The position numbers and the translations under genes are program-made. This document shows positions 8,933 through 16,314 of a stretch of 62,108 nucleotides of DNA, one piece after another. Numbering within the stretch: the stretch's first letter is position 1; every line of letters begins with the position of its first letter. Below the pieces are notes generated by a model. It had not been told where the DNA came from, ran no database searches, and worked only from the letters and a program-made list of their open reading frames with translations. Source of the DNA: Lachnospiraceae bacterium (lineage in GTDB: Bacteria > Bacillota > Clostridia > Lachnospirales > Lachnospiraceae); the NCBI GenBank assembly GCA_017405805.1, contig JAFQZU010000011.1, forward strand, positions 1-62,108, read 5' to 3'.

Positions 8933-10168
8933 ATGCCATCCAATCTTGATATTCAGCAGCACCTTGAGAACGAAAGTATCCCCGTAGCGCCGCTGGGACT
9001 GATCGTCCTCCCCTCCGCAAAGGATCTGGGCGAGAAGATCAACCAGCGCCTGGTCCGTCTTCGCAGCAACAGCCGCCACAAAAATTCGGACACACCTGAG
9101 TACATGGACTATTATAAGGAAGATTACCGCATGGATTTTTCCATCCCCCGCTTTTTTAACGGGGAGGGACGCGCCCAGCTCAATGAGTCCGCCCGCGGCC
9201 GCGATATCTACATTCTCACGGATATCACCAATCACTCCCTTACCTACGAGATGAACGGGTTTACCAACCACATGTCTCCGGACGACCACTTCCAGGACCT
9301 CAAGAGAGTGATCGCCGCCATTAACGGACGCGCTCACAGGATCACCGTGATCATGCCCTTCCTCTACGAGGGACGCCAGCACGGACGCTCCGGCCGCGAG
9401 TCGCTGGACGCCGCGCAGATGCTGAAGGAGCTCACCGATCTGGGAATCGACAACTTCATCACTTTTGACGCGCACGATCCCCGGATCCAGAATGTATCCC
9501 CTCTCCTTGAGTTCGACAACTTTACGACGCCCTATCAGTTCCTGCGCTCTCTCCGCCACTCCGTCGACGATCTGATCGTGGACAAGGACCACATCGTGGT
9601 CATCAGTCCCGACGAGGGCGCGCTGGACCGCACCGTCTATTTTGCCAACGTCATCGGCGCAGACACCGGCATGTTCTACAAGAGAAGGGATTACTCCCGG
9701 ATCGAGGGCGGCAAGAACCCTATCGTGGCGCACGAGTTCCTGGGCACGGACCTCAACGGCAAGGACGCCATCATCATCGACGACATGATCTCCTCCGGCG
9801 GCAGTATCCTGGACACCTCCAGGCAGCTGAAGCAGAATATGCACGCTAAGCGCGTGTTCCTGTGCACCACCTTCGGCCTCTTTACCGACGGCCTCGAGCC
9901 CTTCGACGAAGCTTATGAAAAGGGCTATTTTGACATGATGGTGACCACCAACCTGACCTACCAGCCCCCGGAGCTGATGGACAAGCCCTATTTCGCCCTG
10001 GCTGACATGAGCCAGTACACCGCCATGATCATTGACTTCATGAATCATGACGCGCCGCTCTCCCACATCGTCACGCCTACGGACAAGTTCCACGAGGTGC
10101 TCGAGAAGTTCAACCGGAACGAGACCACCGAAATGGAGGACCGGACCCTGGAAGAGACTGAGATCTGA
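8933..10168 (+). CDS. prs: Ribose-phosphate pyrophosphokinase (PRPP synthetase), long clostridial form
   Basis: Makes phosphoribosyl pyrophosphate from ribose 5-phosphate and ATP for nucleotide, His and Trp synthesis. 411 aa starting MPSNLDIQQ; AAGGAG lies 8 bases upstream. The C-terminal half holds the PRPP-binding loop IIIDDMISSGGSILDTS; the N-terminal half has FLYEGRQHGRSGRESLDAAQ and ITFDAHDPRIQN, equivalents of the ATP/ribose-phosphate elements. It is some 90 residues longer and quite divergent from canonical PrsA, as in many Clostridia, so activity is inferred from motifs. Monocistronic, divergent from der, and followed by a terminator. Confidence 0.88.
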   Translation: MPSNLDIQQHLENESIPVAPLGLIVLPSAKDLGEKINQRLVRLRSNSRHKNSDTPEYMDYYKEDYRMDFSIPRFFNGEGRAQLNESARGRDIYILTDITNHSLTYEMNGFTNHMSPDDHFQDLKRVIAAINGRAHRITVIMPFLYEGRQHGRSGRESLDAAQMLKELTDLGIDNFITFDAHDPRIQNVSPLLEFDNFTTPYQFLRSLRHSVDDLIVDKDHIVVISPDEGALDRTVYFANVIGADTGMFYKRRDYSRIEGGKNPIVAHEFLGTDLNGKDAIIIDDMISSGGSILDTSRQLKQNMHAKRVFLCTTFGLFTDGLEPFDEAYEKGYFDMMVTTNLTYQPPELMDKPYFALADMSQYTAMIIDFMNHDAPLSHIVTPTDKFHEVLEKFNRNETTEMEDRTLEETEI

Positions 10169-10186
10169 CCTGCATAAAAAACAATT

Positions 10187-10235
10187 GGGGCTGTCGCACT
10201 AAGAAATGGTTCTTAGGGCGGCAGTTCTTTTTATT
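10187..10235 (+). terminator. Rho-independent terminator of prs
   Basis: GGGGCTGTCGCACTAAGAA pairs, with one bulge, with TTCTTAGGGCGGCAGTTC and is followed by TTTTTATT. The stem start GGGGCTGTCGCA recurs in the terminators near 11290 and at 34562. Confidence 0.8.
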
Positions 10236-10267
10236 ACTGGAAAGGGAAGGATAGGCCTTATTAAAAA

Positions 10268-10500
10268 GGGAAGGATAGGCCCGGGGAGAGAAATTGAATT
10301 CGCGGAGTTTTACTCAGATCTTTCCGTCGTTCGAGAGAGGGACCGCTCCGAACTCGGCGTCCGCTCTGATGACCGGACGCCTCAGACATTTCGGGCTCTC
10401 GGGCGGCAGGAGCTGCCGCCCTCGCCCTCTCTCTCACTCCCGAAAGATCCGGTAAAACTTGCCGCTCATTCAAATAATTCTCCCCGGGCCTATCCTTCCC
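10268..10500 (-). ncRNA. Structured palindromic element, copy A (candidate RNA)
   Basis: A 22-bp perfect inverted repeat (10268-10289 with 10479-10500) encloses a 180-nt core (10294-10473) read best on the minus strand. The core starts TTGAATGAGC and ends GAATTCAA. It folds as nested stems: CGG.AGTTTTAC with GTAAAACT.CCG, GATCTTTC with GAAAGATC, and GAGAGAGGG with CCCTCTCTC, enclosing two hairpins, GGGCGGCAG/CTGCCGCCC and GGCGTCC/GGACGCC with a 10-base loop GTCATCAGAG. Copy B shares the core and loop but changes many stem pairs compensatorily. No plausible protein is encoded. The transcribed strand and function are unknown. Confidence 0.6.
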
Positions 10501-11024
10501 TATGTAAAAGTCCGAGCTGCCACGTGTAACCACATTTCTCAGTGCTTCAATCAAGAACACATTATAGTTTTTTATACGCGCTGCGACATGGGATCGAGGT
10601 TTATACCTACGCAATAGGCTTGATTATAGTTATCGTCGGTCAGTTTTCTTAAAAATCCACATCCTGAACGAAGTCAATGAGGCATGGGATCGGCCAATAT
10701 ACCTACGATTAGAGCCAATACCTAGATTATCATCGGTACACCAAAGCTAATATAACATCCCACTTCTGCCCCACATTTCAAATTACGTTGTAAGCAGACG
10801 AAGAAGAGCCGACGCACTCATATCTTCTAACCATAATCATCAGTATAAACTGAAATCCCATATTAAATTGAATGTATCACATGGACCTTATAATACGATA
10901 CTGTACCGACGCAAATGAACTAAAAAGAGAAATGCGTCGGTATAAATGGCTGTACCATCAAAATGAGAATAGAATACTGATTTGAAAAAAGCTGCAGATA
11001 CGGCGGCAGGGATCTGCCTTAGCG
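10501..11024. other. Gene-free AT-rich spacer with diverged direct repeats and a hairpin
   Basis: No credible coding frame on either strand. Two diverged copies of a roughly 60-bp motif begin CATGGGATCG at 10587 and 10683 (96-bp spacing), each followed by TATACCTACG and ending in TATCGTCGGT or TATCATCGGT. A perfect 10-bp inverted repeat TACCGACGCA/TGCGTCGGTA spans 10904-10942. The base composition is much more AT-rich than its neighbours. It separates the divergent structured elements A and B and could hold their promoters or be the decayed centre of a mobile element. Confidence 0.5.
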
Positions 11025-11260
11025 AGTGCGTCATGCCCCTTTTATACTGCTTTTGAATGAGCAGATGTTGAACCGGATCCTTCCCGAGCGAAGGAGGGAA
11101 TGAGGGCTGCAGCTCCTGCAGCCCGAAAGCCCATTTGTTTGAGCCGTCCGGTCATCAGAGCGGACGGCAAGTTTGGAAAAGCGGTTCCCTCCGCAGCGAG
11201 AGGAAGGATCCGAGTGAAACACTGTGAATTCAATGCAGTTTAAAAGGGGCATGTCGCACT
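11025..11260 (+). ncRNA. Structured palindromic element, copy B (candidate RNA)
   Basis: Outer arms AGTGCG-CATGCCCCTTTTA and AAAAGGGGCATG-CGCACT enclose a 181-nt core (11053-11233) homologous to the minus strand of copy A: same TTGAATGAGC start, GAATTCAA end, and the loop GTCATCAGAG between CGTCCG and CGGACG. Stems differ in sequence but keep pairing: GGATCCTTCC with GGAAGGATCC, GGAGGGAA with TTCCCTCC, GGGCTGCAG with CTGCAGCCC, GCCGTCC with GGACGGC. This covariation argues for selection on RNA or cruciform structure. Transcribed rightwards it would end at the hairpin and T run at 11246-11300. Confidence 0.6.
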
Positions 11261-11300
11261 CACGTAAGATGATCCCTTTCCGCCTAGTACGACAGCCCCT
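11246..11300. terminator. Bidirectional hairpin terminator at the end of yraN / element B
   Basis: GGGGC-TGTCG near 11246-11256 pairs with CGACA-GCCCC at 11283-11293, followed by TTTTTT on the plus strand and by CCCCTTTTAAA on the minus strand. It can serve both element B (rightward) and yraN (leftward). Confidence 0.55.
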
Positions 11301-11303
11301 TTT

Positions 11304-11687
11304 TTACCATACTCTGCTGTTTCTTCCGCTGAAGGTGAAGGGAAACGCGTCCTTGATCCAGCGAATGCCTTCCTTCCGCATACTGATCACGTCAAAACGC
11401 ACCGCCTGATCCGTCCCAAGCCCCTTCTCGTACAGATAGCGCAGCGCGCACCCGCAGATCCGTTTCTGCTTGGCCGGCGTGACGGCGCTCTCGGGCGACC
11501 CGCTTACGCCGCTGCGCCGGTACTTGACCTCAAAGAAAATGATCGTGCCGTCCTTTTCCCCGATCAGGTCCACTTCCGCGCGTCGGCTGCGGTAATTCTG
11601 CTCCCGGATGCGCACCCCCTGCGCCTCGAGGTACAGCCTTGCTGCCTGCTCCGTCTCACTCCCCGTTATCCTTTTGTTATACTGCGT
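11304..11687 (-). CDS. yraN: YraN/UPF0102 family nuclease-like protein, apparent ACG start
   Basis: Small nuclease-fold protein, often found beside rnhB; its cellular role is poorly defined. Homology to the family start (QYNKRITGSETEQAARLYLEAQG) extends upstream of the only canonical start, a GTG at 11615, which would cut off the first conserved helix. The full-length 127-aa frame begins at an ACG exactly 7 bases after a perfect AAGGAGG; an in-frame TGA (the rnhB stop) lies just above. The restriction-endonuclease-like core NYRSRRAEVDLIGEKDG...FFEVKYRR is intact. Either ACG initiates, or an ATG has been lost by one transition or a sequencing error. Confidence 0.8.
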   Translation of the reverse strand, partial: TQYNKRITGSETEQAARLYLEAQGVRIREQNYRSRRAEVDLIGEKDGTIIFFEVKYRRSGVSGSPESAVTPAKQKRICGCALRYLYEKGLGTDQAVRFDVISMRKEGIRWIKDAFPFTFSGRNSRVW

Positions 11688-11702
11688 GAATACCCCTCCT
11701 TA

Positions 11703-12359
11703 TCAAATAAAATGCCCTATAAAGCTGCGCCGGTGGATCGGGCAGGGCCCGTACTCCTTCAGCGCCTCGATATGCTGCTTCGTCCCGTAGCCCTTGTGCC
11801 GGGCAAAGCCATATTCCGGATACAGCCGGTCCATCTCCGCCATATACCGGTCCCTGGTGACTTTGGCCAGTATACTGGCTGCCGCGATGCACAGGCACTT
11901 GGCGTCCCCCTTGATCACCGGGATCTGCGGAATATCCACTTCGGGGATGGTGACGGCGTCATTGAGCAGGACATCCGGCCGCACCGAGGAAGCGACTTCG
12001 CGCACGGCGCTCCGCATCGCCTCGTACGTGGCCTGCAGGATATTGATCTCATCGATCCTCTCCGGCTGGGCAAAGCATACGGCCCAGGCGATGGCGTGCT
12101 CCCGGATCTCGTCGTACAGGACGTCTCTGCGCTTTTCCGTCACCTTTTTGGAGTCGTTGAGATATAAAAAGTCCCTGTCCCGCGGCAGGATCACCGCCCC
12201 CGCCGCCACGGGGCCCGCCAGAGGCCCTCTGCCGGCCTCGTCGATCCCGCACAGGAGCATTGTCCCTGCCGTATCCCCGGCCAGCTCCTGTTCAAAAAGG
12301 CGCATCCCCCGGATGCGCTCTTTTTCCTGTTCCAGTTTGATCTTCTGCTTTTCTGTCAT
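11703..12359 (-). CDS. rnhB: Ribonuclease HII
   Basis: Endonuclease that cuts RNA in RNA-DNA hybrids and at misincorporated ribonucleotides. 218 aa; the catalytic core begins GIDEAGRGPLAGPV with the first Asp/Glu ligands, continues with LNDSKKVTEKRRD, and has the last acidic residues in the KGDAKCLCIAAASILAKVTRDRYM region. A 30-residue Lys/Glu-rich helix precedes the core. GGGGAGAGG lies upstream of the ATG. It lies between lepB and yraN, the common Firmicutes order rbgA-lepB-rnhB-yraN. Confidence 0.95.
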   Translation of the reverse strand: MTEKQKIKLEQEKERIRGMRLFEQELAGDTAGTMLLCGIDEAGRGPLAGPVAAGAVILPRDRDFLYLNDSKKVTEKRRDVLYDEIREHAIAWAVCFAQPERIDEINILQATYEAMRSAVREVASSVRPDVLLNDAVTIPEVDIPQIPVIKGDAKCLCIAAASILAKVTRDRYMAEMDRLYPEYGFARHKGYGTKQHIEALKEYGPCPIHRRSFIGHFI

Positions 12360-12383
12360 GCTGCCCTCTCCCCGGATCTGTGC

Positions 12384-12932
12384 TTATTGGTGCTGCAGGA
12401 TGCCGAATTGGGAGAAGGGATAGATCCGCAGCCAGGCTCTTCCTATGATATCCTTCCGGTTGATATTTCCCACTTCGGGATACCGGCTGTCCCGGCTGAT
12501 CGGCCGGTTGTCCCCCAGCACGAAATACTCGTCGTCAGCCAGTTTGATCTCCTCCTGCGCCGTCCCGGCAAAAGTGATCGTCTCAATGCCGTAATGCTCG
12601 TCCAGGGGCTCTCCATTGATATAGATCACGCCGTCCTCATCGATCCGTACCGTCTCGCCGGGCATGCCGATGATCCGCTTGATGAAGTAAGCCTTTCCCT
12701 CGTAATCGTCCCCCTCGAAGGGGAAGACGATGATGTCAAACCGCTCCGGATCCCGGAACCGGTAGCTGATCTTGTCGGTGATCAGCTGGTCCCCGCTCTC
12801 CAGGGTCGGCACCATGGAGCTGCCGATGACCTCGGTCCTCTGTCCCAGGTAACGGACGATCAGAAGCGTGATCACAAAAATAAACGCCAGGTACAGGATC
12901 GTCTGGAATAAACCCTTCAGAAAGTTCTTCAT
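12384..12932 (-). CDS. lepB: Signal peptidase I
   Basis: Membrane serine protease that removes Sec/Tat signal peptides. 182 aa with one N-terminal transmembrane helix (about residues 8-28). The Ser/Lys dyad is visible as GSSMVPTL (Ser39) and FIKRIIGMPGE (Lys85), followed by the box E motif LGDNRPISRDSRYPEVG. It begins 8 bases after the rbgA stop codon, so it is in the same operon. Confidence 0.96.
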   Translation of the reverse strand: MKNFLKGLFQTILYLAFIFVITLLIVRYLGQRTEVIGSSMVPTLESGDQLITDKISYRFRDPERFDIIVFPFEGDDYEGKAYFIKRIIGMPGETVRIDEDGVIYINGEPLDEHYGIETITFAGTAQEEIKLADDEYFVLGDNRPISRDSRYPEVGNINRKDIIGRAWLRIYPFSQFGILQHQ

Positions 12933-12940
12933 ACTGCCCC

Positions 12941-13804
12941 CTATTCCAGTGTGATGCGGCCGATCCGGCCGCTCCGCAGCTCATCCAGAAGAAGCACCGC
13001 CGCGCGCATCTGATCCGGCTCCCCGCCGGCGCGCACAAGGTTTCTGGACTGCGCTACCATCTCCAGCAGCATCTCCGGCTTCAGGGGAAATGTCCAGCGC
13101 TCCTCTTCTCCCTCCGGCATGTATCTGCCGCGAAGCAGGTCCGGATAGTTCTCCTGCAGATAATCCAGAAGGCGCATGGCCAGCTCCTGCTCCTCCAGAA
13201 GCTCCTGCCGGATGGCTCCCGTGAGCGCCAGGCGCATGCCGACCGCCGGATCCTCGAACTTGGGCCACAGTATACCGGGCGTGTCCAGAAGCTCCAGTTC
13301 CTTGCTGACGCGGATCCACTGCTTGCCGCGGGTCACGCCGGGCTTGTTGCCCGTCTTGGCGCTGGCTTTTCCGGCAAAAGAGTTGATGAAGGTAGACTTC
13401 CCCACATTGGGAATGCCGACGACCATGGCTCTCACGGGTCTGCCGATGATCCCGCGCTTTCTGTCGCGCTCTCTCTTTGCGGCACAGGCCTTGTCGATCT
13501 CTCTCCGGATCTGATCGATCCCTTTTCTCGTTCTTGCGTCCACCGGGATCGCGGTGATGCCCGATTCCGCAAACTGTTTTACAAACCGGTCCGTCCTCAC
13601 GGGATCCGCCAGATCCGCCTTGGTGAGGACCAGGATCCTGGCTTTATTCCCAAACATGGTATCGATATCCGGATTGCGGCTGCTGAGGGGGATCCTGGCA
13701 TCCGTCAGCTCGATGATGAGGTCCACAAGTTTGCTGTTTTCCTGCATCATCCTGCGGGCCTTCGTCATGTGCCCCGGATACCACTGGTATTGTGTCTCTG
13801 ACAT
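12941..13804 (-). CDS. ylqF: Ribosome biogenesis GTPase YlqF/RbgA
   Basis: Circularly permuted GTPase that promotes late 50S subunit assembly. The 287-aa form starts MSETQYQWYPGHM, with GGAGG 4 bases upstream of the ATG; the frame is open 56 codons further up through the terminator, which is not credible. Motifs occur in the permuted order: DARIPLSSRNP, G4 as LTKAD, then the P-loop GIPNVGKS and DTPG, then the C-terminal helical domain with the DLLRGRY segment. It follows rplS across a terminator hairpin, suggesting reduced read-through from the ribosomal genes. Confidence 0.95.
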   Translation of the reverse strand: MSETQYQWYPGHMTKARRMMQENSKLVDLIIELTDARIPLSSRNPDIDTMFGNKARILVLTKADLADPVRTDRFVKQFAESGITAIPVDARTRKGIDQIRREIDKACAAKRERDRKRGIIGRPVRAMVVGIPNVGKSTFINSFAGKASAKTGNKPGVTRGKQWIRVSKELELLDTPGILWPKFEDPAVGMRLALTGAIRQELLEEQELAMRLLDYLQENYPDLLRGRYMPEGEEERWTFPLKPEMLLEMVAQSRNLVRAGGEPDQMRAAVLLLDELRSGRIGRITLE

Positions 13805-13822
13805 GCTGCCTCCAAAATAAAC

Positions 13823-13852
13823 CACGCCGCACTGCAAAAACAGTGCGGCGTG
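13823..13852 (-). terminator. Terminator/attenuator between rplS and ylqF
   Basis: A perfect 12-bp stem (CACGCCGCACTG/CAGTGCGGCGTG) around a T-rich loop, followed on the minus strand by GTTTATTTT. It lies 10 bases after the rplS stop codon and 18 bases before ylqF. Confidence 0.85.
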
Positions 13853-13862
13853 AAGTGAGCTC

Positions 13863-14216
13863 TTATCTGTCGATTCTGGCTTTGACCTTAGCCTTCTTAC
13901 CGCTGAGCTTGCGGAGGTAGTTGAGCTTGGCCCTTCTGACCTTACCTCTTCTGACCACATCGACCTTGACAACGTTGGGGGAGTGGATCGGCCATGTCTT
14001 CTCGACGCCGATACCGCTGGACTCCTTGCGGACCGTGAAGGTGGTCCTTGCGCCGCCGCCCTGGATCTTGAGGACTGTTCCCTCGAAGACCTGGATTCTC
14101 TCGCGGTTGCCTTCCTTGATGCGGTTGGAAACTCTTACGGTGTCACCGATCTCAAACTGCGGCACCTCTGCCTTGAGCTGTTCCTTTTCCAGTTCCTTGA
14201 TGATTTCCTGATTCAT
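13863..14216 (-). CDS. rplS: 50S ribosomal protein L19
   Basis: Ribosomal protein at the 30S-50S interface. 117 aa, the family length, with [29 protein letters not shown] and the conserved C-terminal [21 protein letters not shown]. It is preceded by AAGGAG and a 110-base structured leader with its own promoter (14337-14366), so it can be expressed separately from trmD despite lying directly after it. Confidence 0.97.
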   Translation of the reverse strand: MNQEIIKELEKEQLKAEVPQFEIGDTVRVSNRIKEGNRERIQVFEGTVLKIQGGGARTTFTVRKESSGIGVEKTWPIHSPNVVKVDVVRRGKVRRAKLNYLRKLSGKKAKVKARIDR

Positions 14217-14330
14217 TGTATTCTCCTTTGCGATCGGACTTTCATGCCTTCCGCTGTGGCCGCCCCGCGGCCGGAGGGCAGAGGACTGTCTCCTTTATTC
14301 GTGTATGGCTGTGCATACACATACTGCAAC
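14217..14330 (-). promoter_or_regulatory. Probable L19 (rplS) leader RNA
   Basis: The untranslated region before rplS can form a GTGTATG/CATACAC hairpin and a GC-rich hairpin around CGGCCGCGGGGCGGCC, ending with a conserved-looking AAAGTCCGATCGC segment before the AAGGAG site. Position and length match the autoregulatory L19 leader known in Firmicutes; no covariance search was possible. Confidence 0.45.
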
Positions 14331-14336
14331 TCTCAT

Positions 14337-14366
14337 AATTTACCACACAGGCTTTGGCTGTGTCAA
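14337..14366 (-). promoter_or_regulatory. Promoter for rplS
   Basis: Minus-strand TTGACA (14361-14366), 18-bp spacer, TAAATT (14337-14342), lying just beyond the 3' end of trmD. Confidence 0.7.
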
Positions 14367-14383
14367 TATATTTTGCCGCGATA

Positions 14384-15103
14384 TCACTGCAGGAATTTCT
14401 CCGCTTCCGGATGTTCCTTTATATACGCCTCGTAGAGATCGGGCCTGCGCTCCCTGGTCCGCAGAAGCGACTGCTTTCTCCGCCATTTGTCCACTTCGGC
14501 GTGGTTGCCGCTCAGGAGCACGTCCGGGACCTTTTTGTCCCGCCACACTTCCGGCCTCGAGTACTGGGGGTACTCCAGAAGGCCGTCCATGAAGGAATCC
14601 GTGTCCGAGGAGACGCGGTTGCCCAGAACGCCCGGGATCAGCCTGGATACAGCGTCCACCACGACCATGGCGGGAAGCTCCCCGCCTGTCAGCACGTAGT
14701 CGCCGATGGAGATCTCGTCCGTGACGATCTCTTCGAGCACTCTCTCGTCGATCCCCTCGTAGTGGCCGCAGAGGATGACGAGTTCCTCCTCCTGCGACAG
14801 CTCCATGGCCAGCTCCTGGTCAAACGTCTTCCCCTGCGGGGACATATAGATCACTCTCGCGGGACCGCTCATTCTCTCCTTTACGGACATGTAGGCGTCG
14901 TAGACCGGCTGTGCCTGCATGAGCATGCCGGCGCCGCCGCCGTAGGTGTAGTCATCCACCTTCTTATGTTTGCTGAGGGTATAATCCCGGATATTGACGG
15001 CTTCCAGCGTGATAAGCCCCTTGTCCATGGCGCGCGCGAGAATGCTGGTGTGAAGGCCGTCCATGATCATTTCCGGAAACAGCGTAAGGATATGTACATT
15101 CAT
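14384..15103 (-). CDS. trmD: tRNA (guanine(37)-N1)-methyltransferase
   Basis: Methylates G37 next to the anticodon to prevent +1 frameshifting. 239 aa with the SPOUT-type trefoil-knot region: [29 protein letters not shown] and [22 protein letters not shown], followed by the C-terminal [16 protein letters not shown] tRNA-binding part. It starts one base after the rimM stop codon, the standard rpsP-rimM-trmD-rplS order. Confidence 0.97.
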   Translation of the reverse strand: MNVHILTLFPEMIMDGLHTSILARAMDKGLITLEAVNIRDYTLSKHKKVDDYTYGGGAGMLMQAQPVYDAYMSVKERMSGPARVIYMSPQGKTFDQELAMELSQEEELVILCGHYEGIDERVLEEIVTDEISIGDYVLTGGELPAMVVVDAVSRLIPGVLGNRVSSDTDSFMDGLLEYPQYSRPEVWRDKKVPDVLLSGNHAEVDKWRRKQSLLRTRERRPDLYEAYIKEHPEAEKFLQ

Positions 15104-15104
15104 G

Positions 15105-15617
15105 CTACAGGTCCTCCAGACCGGGCATGATCCAGACTGTCATGCAGTTTTCCTCCAGGTCCACCTTCAGGACGCACTGGCTGATGGCGGGAAGGAGCAG
15201 ATCCTTCTCCCCCTGCCTCGAGATGACATATACGTCATTGGCCCCCGTCTGCAGGACTTCTCTGAGCGTACCGACTTCGCTCCCGTCCTCCGTGACCACC
15301 TTCATGCCGATGAGGTCGGGGATAAAATATTCCTGCTCCAGGAGTTCGACCGCGTCTTTCCTGTCGATCATGAGACTGGCGCCGCGGAGCCTCTCCACAT
15401 CCTCGATCCGGTCCATTCCCTCGAAATGCAGGATCACCATCTTTTTAAAGAAGCGCACCCCGCTGATCTTCACGCGGCGCTCCTCCCTGCCCGTGTCCAG
15501 GATCACTTCCTTCAGATCCAGAAAACGGGAGGGATCGTCCGTCGTCGGATAGACCTTTACGTCGCCCTTAAGCCCGTGCGTGGAGCTGACCACGCCTACC
15601 TGCAGTTTACTGACCAT
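15105..15617 (-). CDS. rimM: 16S rRNA processing protein RimM
   Basis: 30S maturation factor that binds ribosomal protein S19. 170 aa: an N-terminal RimM domain ([23 protein letters not shown]) and a C-terminal PRC barrel ([36 protein letters not shown]). It lies between khpA and trmD in the ffh-rpsP operon. Confidence 0.95.
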   Translation of the reverse strand: MVSKLQVGVVSSTHGLKGDVKVYPTTDDPSRFLDLKEVILDTGREERRVKISGVRFFKKMVILHFEGMDRIEDVERLRGASLMIDRKDAVELLEQEYFIPDLIGMKVVTEDGSEVGTLREVLQTGANDVYVISRQGEKDLLLPAISQCVLKVDLEENCMTVWIMPGLEDL

Positions 15618-15677
15618 TCCTGCCTCGTCCCTTCATCACAAAGATGGCGGCAGCGCTTAGCGCCCCCGCCGTCCGGT

Positions 15678-15905
15678 TCACTCAATATCCACATCCACAC
15701 GAAGATCGTCTCTGGAAGCTGCCGCTTTCACAACAGACCGGATCGCCTTGGCGATCCTTCCCCGTTTTCCGATAACTTTACCCATATCAGAAGGTGCGAC
15801 ATGCAAAGTGATCCTAATCGTCTTGCCTTCCTGCGTCTCATTAACGACGACTTCGTCAGGGTGATCGACAAGCGCTTTCGCGATCAATTCAACTAATGCT
15901 TTCAT
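15678..15905 (-). CDS. khpA: KH-domain RNA-binding protein KhpA (YlqC)
   Basis: 75-aa single KH domain with the GxxG RNA-contact loop in GKVIGKRGRIAKAIRSVVKAA. In Firmicutes KhpA pairs with KhpB to bind RNAs and affects division; that role is known from the family, not seen here. It has the usual position between rpsP and rimM. Confidence 0.93.
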   Translation of the reverse strand: MKALVELIAKALVDHPDEVVVNETQEGKTIRITLHVAPSDMGKVIGKRGRIAKAIRSVVKAAASRDDLRVDVDIE

Positions 15906-15958
15906 AGGATTTCCTTCCGATTCCTTATATCCGGCTGCCCGGGTCAGTGCGCCGTTTC

Positions 15959-16201
15959 TTATTTAACGCCTGCCATCTTGAACAGCTTCTTGACGACTGT
16001 AGTGGGCTGGGCACCGTTGGAGATCCACTTCTTAGCCTTCTCCTCGTCTACCTTGACCGTGCCGGGATCCGTGTTGGGGTTGTAGTAGCCGATCTCGTCG
16101 ATCGCTCTGCCATTCCTGGGGGTGGACGCATCTGCTACCACGATTCTGTACATAGGAACCTTCTTCTCACCGATCCTCTTGAGTCTGATCTTAACAGCCA
16201 T
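15959..16201 (-). CDS. rpsP: 30S ribosomal protein S16
   Basis: 80 aa, [25 protein letters not shown], then the family's [21 protein letters not shown] lies 8 bases upstream of the ATG. A 113-base leader separates it from ffh. Confidence 0.97.
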   Translation of the reverse strand: MAVKIRLKRIGEKKVPMYRIVVADASTPRNGRAIDEIGYYNPNTDPGTVKVDEEKAKKWISNGAQPTTVVKKLFKMAGVK

Positions 16202-16314
16202 TTTTCATTTCCTCCGTTTATTCTGCTTACATTTGCTTCTATCTGAAAACAAAAAATATGTGCGGATTCACTGTCCGGATATTTTCTGATTCATAACGTT
16301 TTACCGCGCTCCGC

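Noticed and set aside
10187-11303. Insertion sequence
   Set aside because: No transposase or its remnant and no target-site duplication was found; the symmetrical layout is reported as a hypothesis only.
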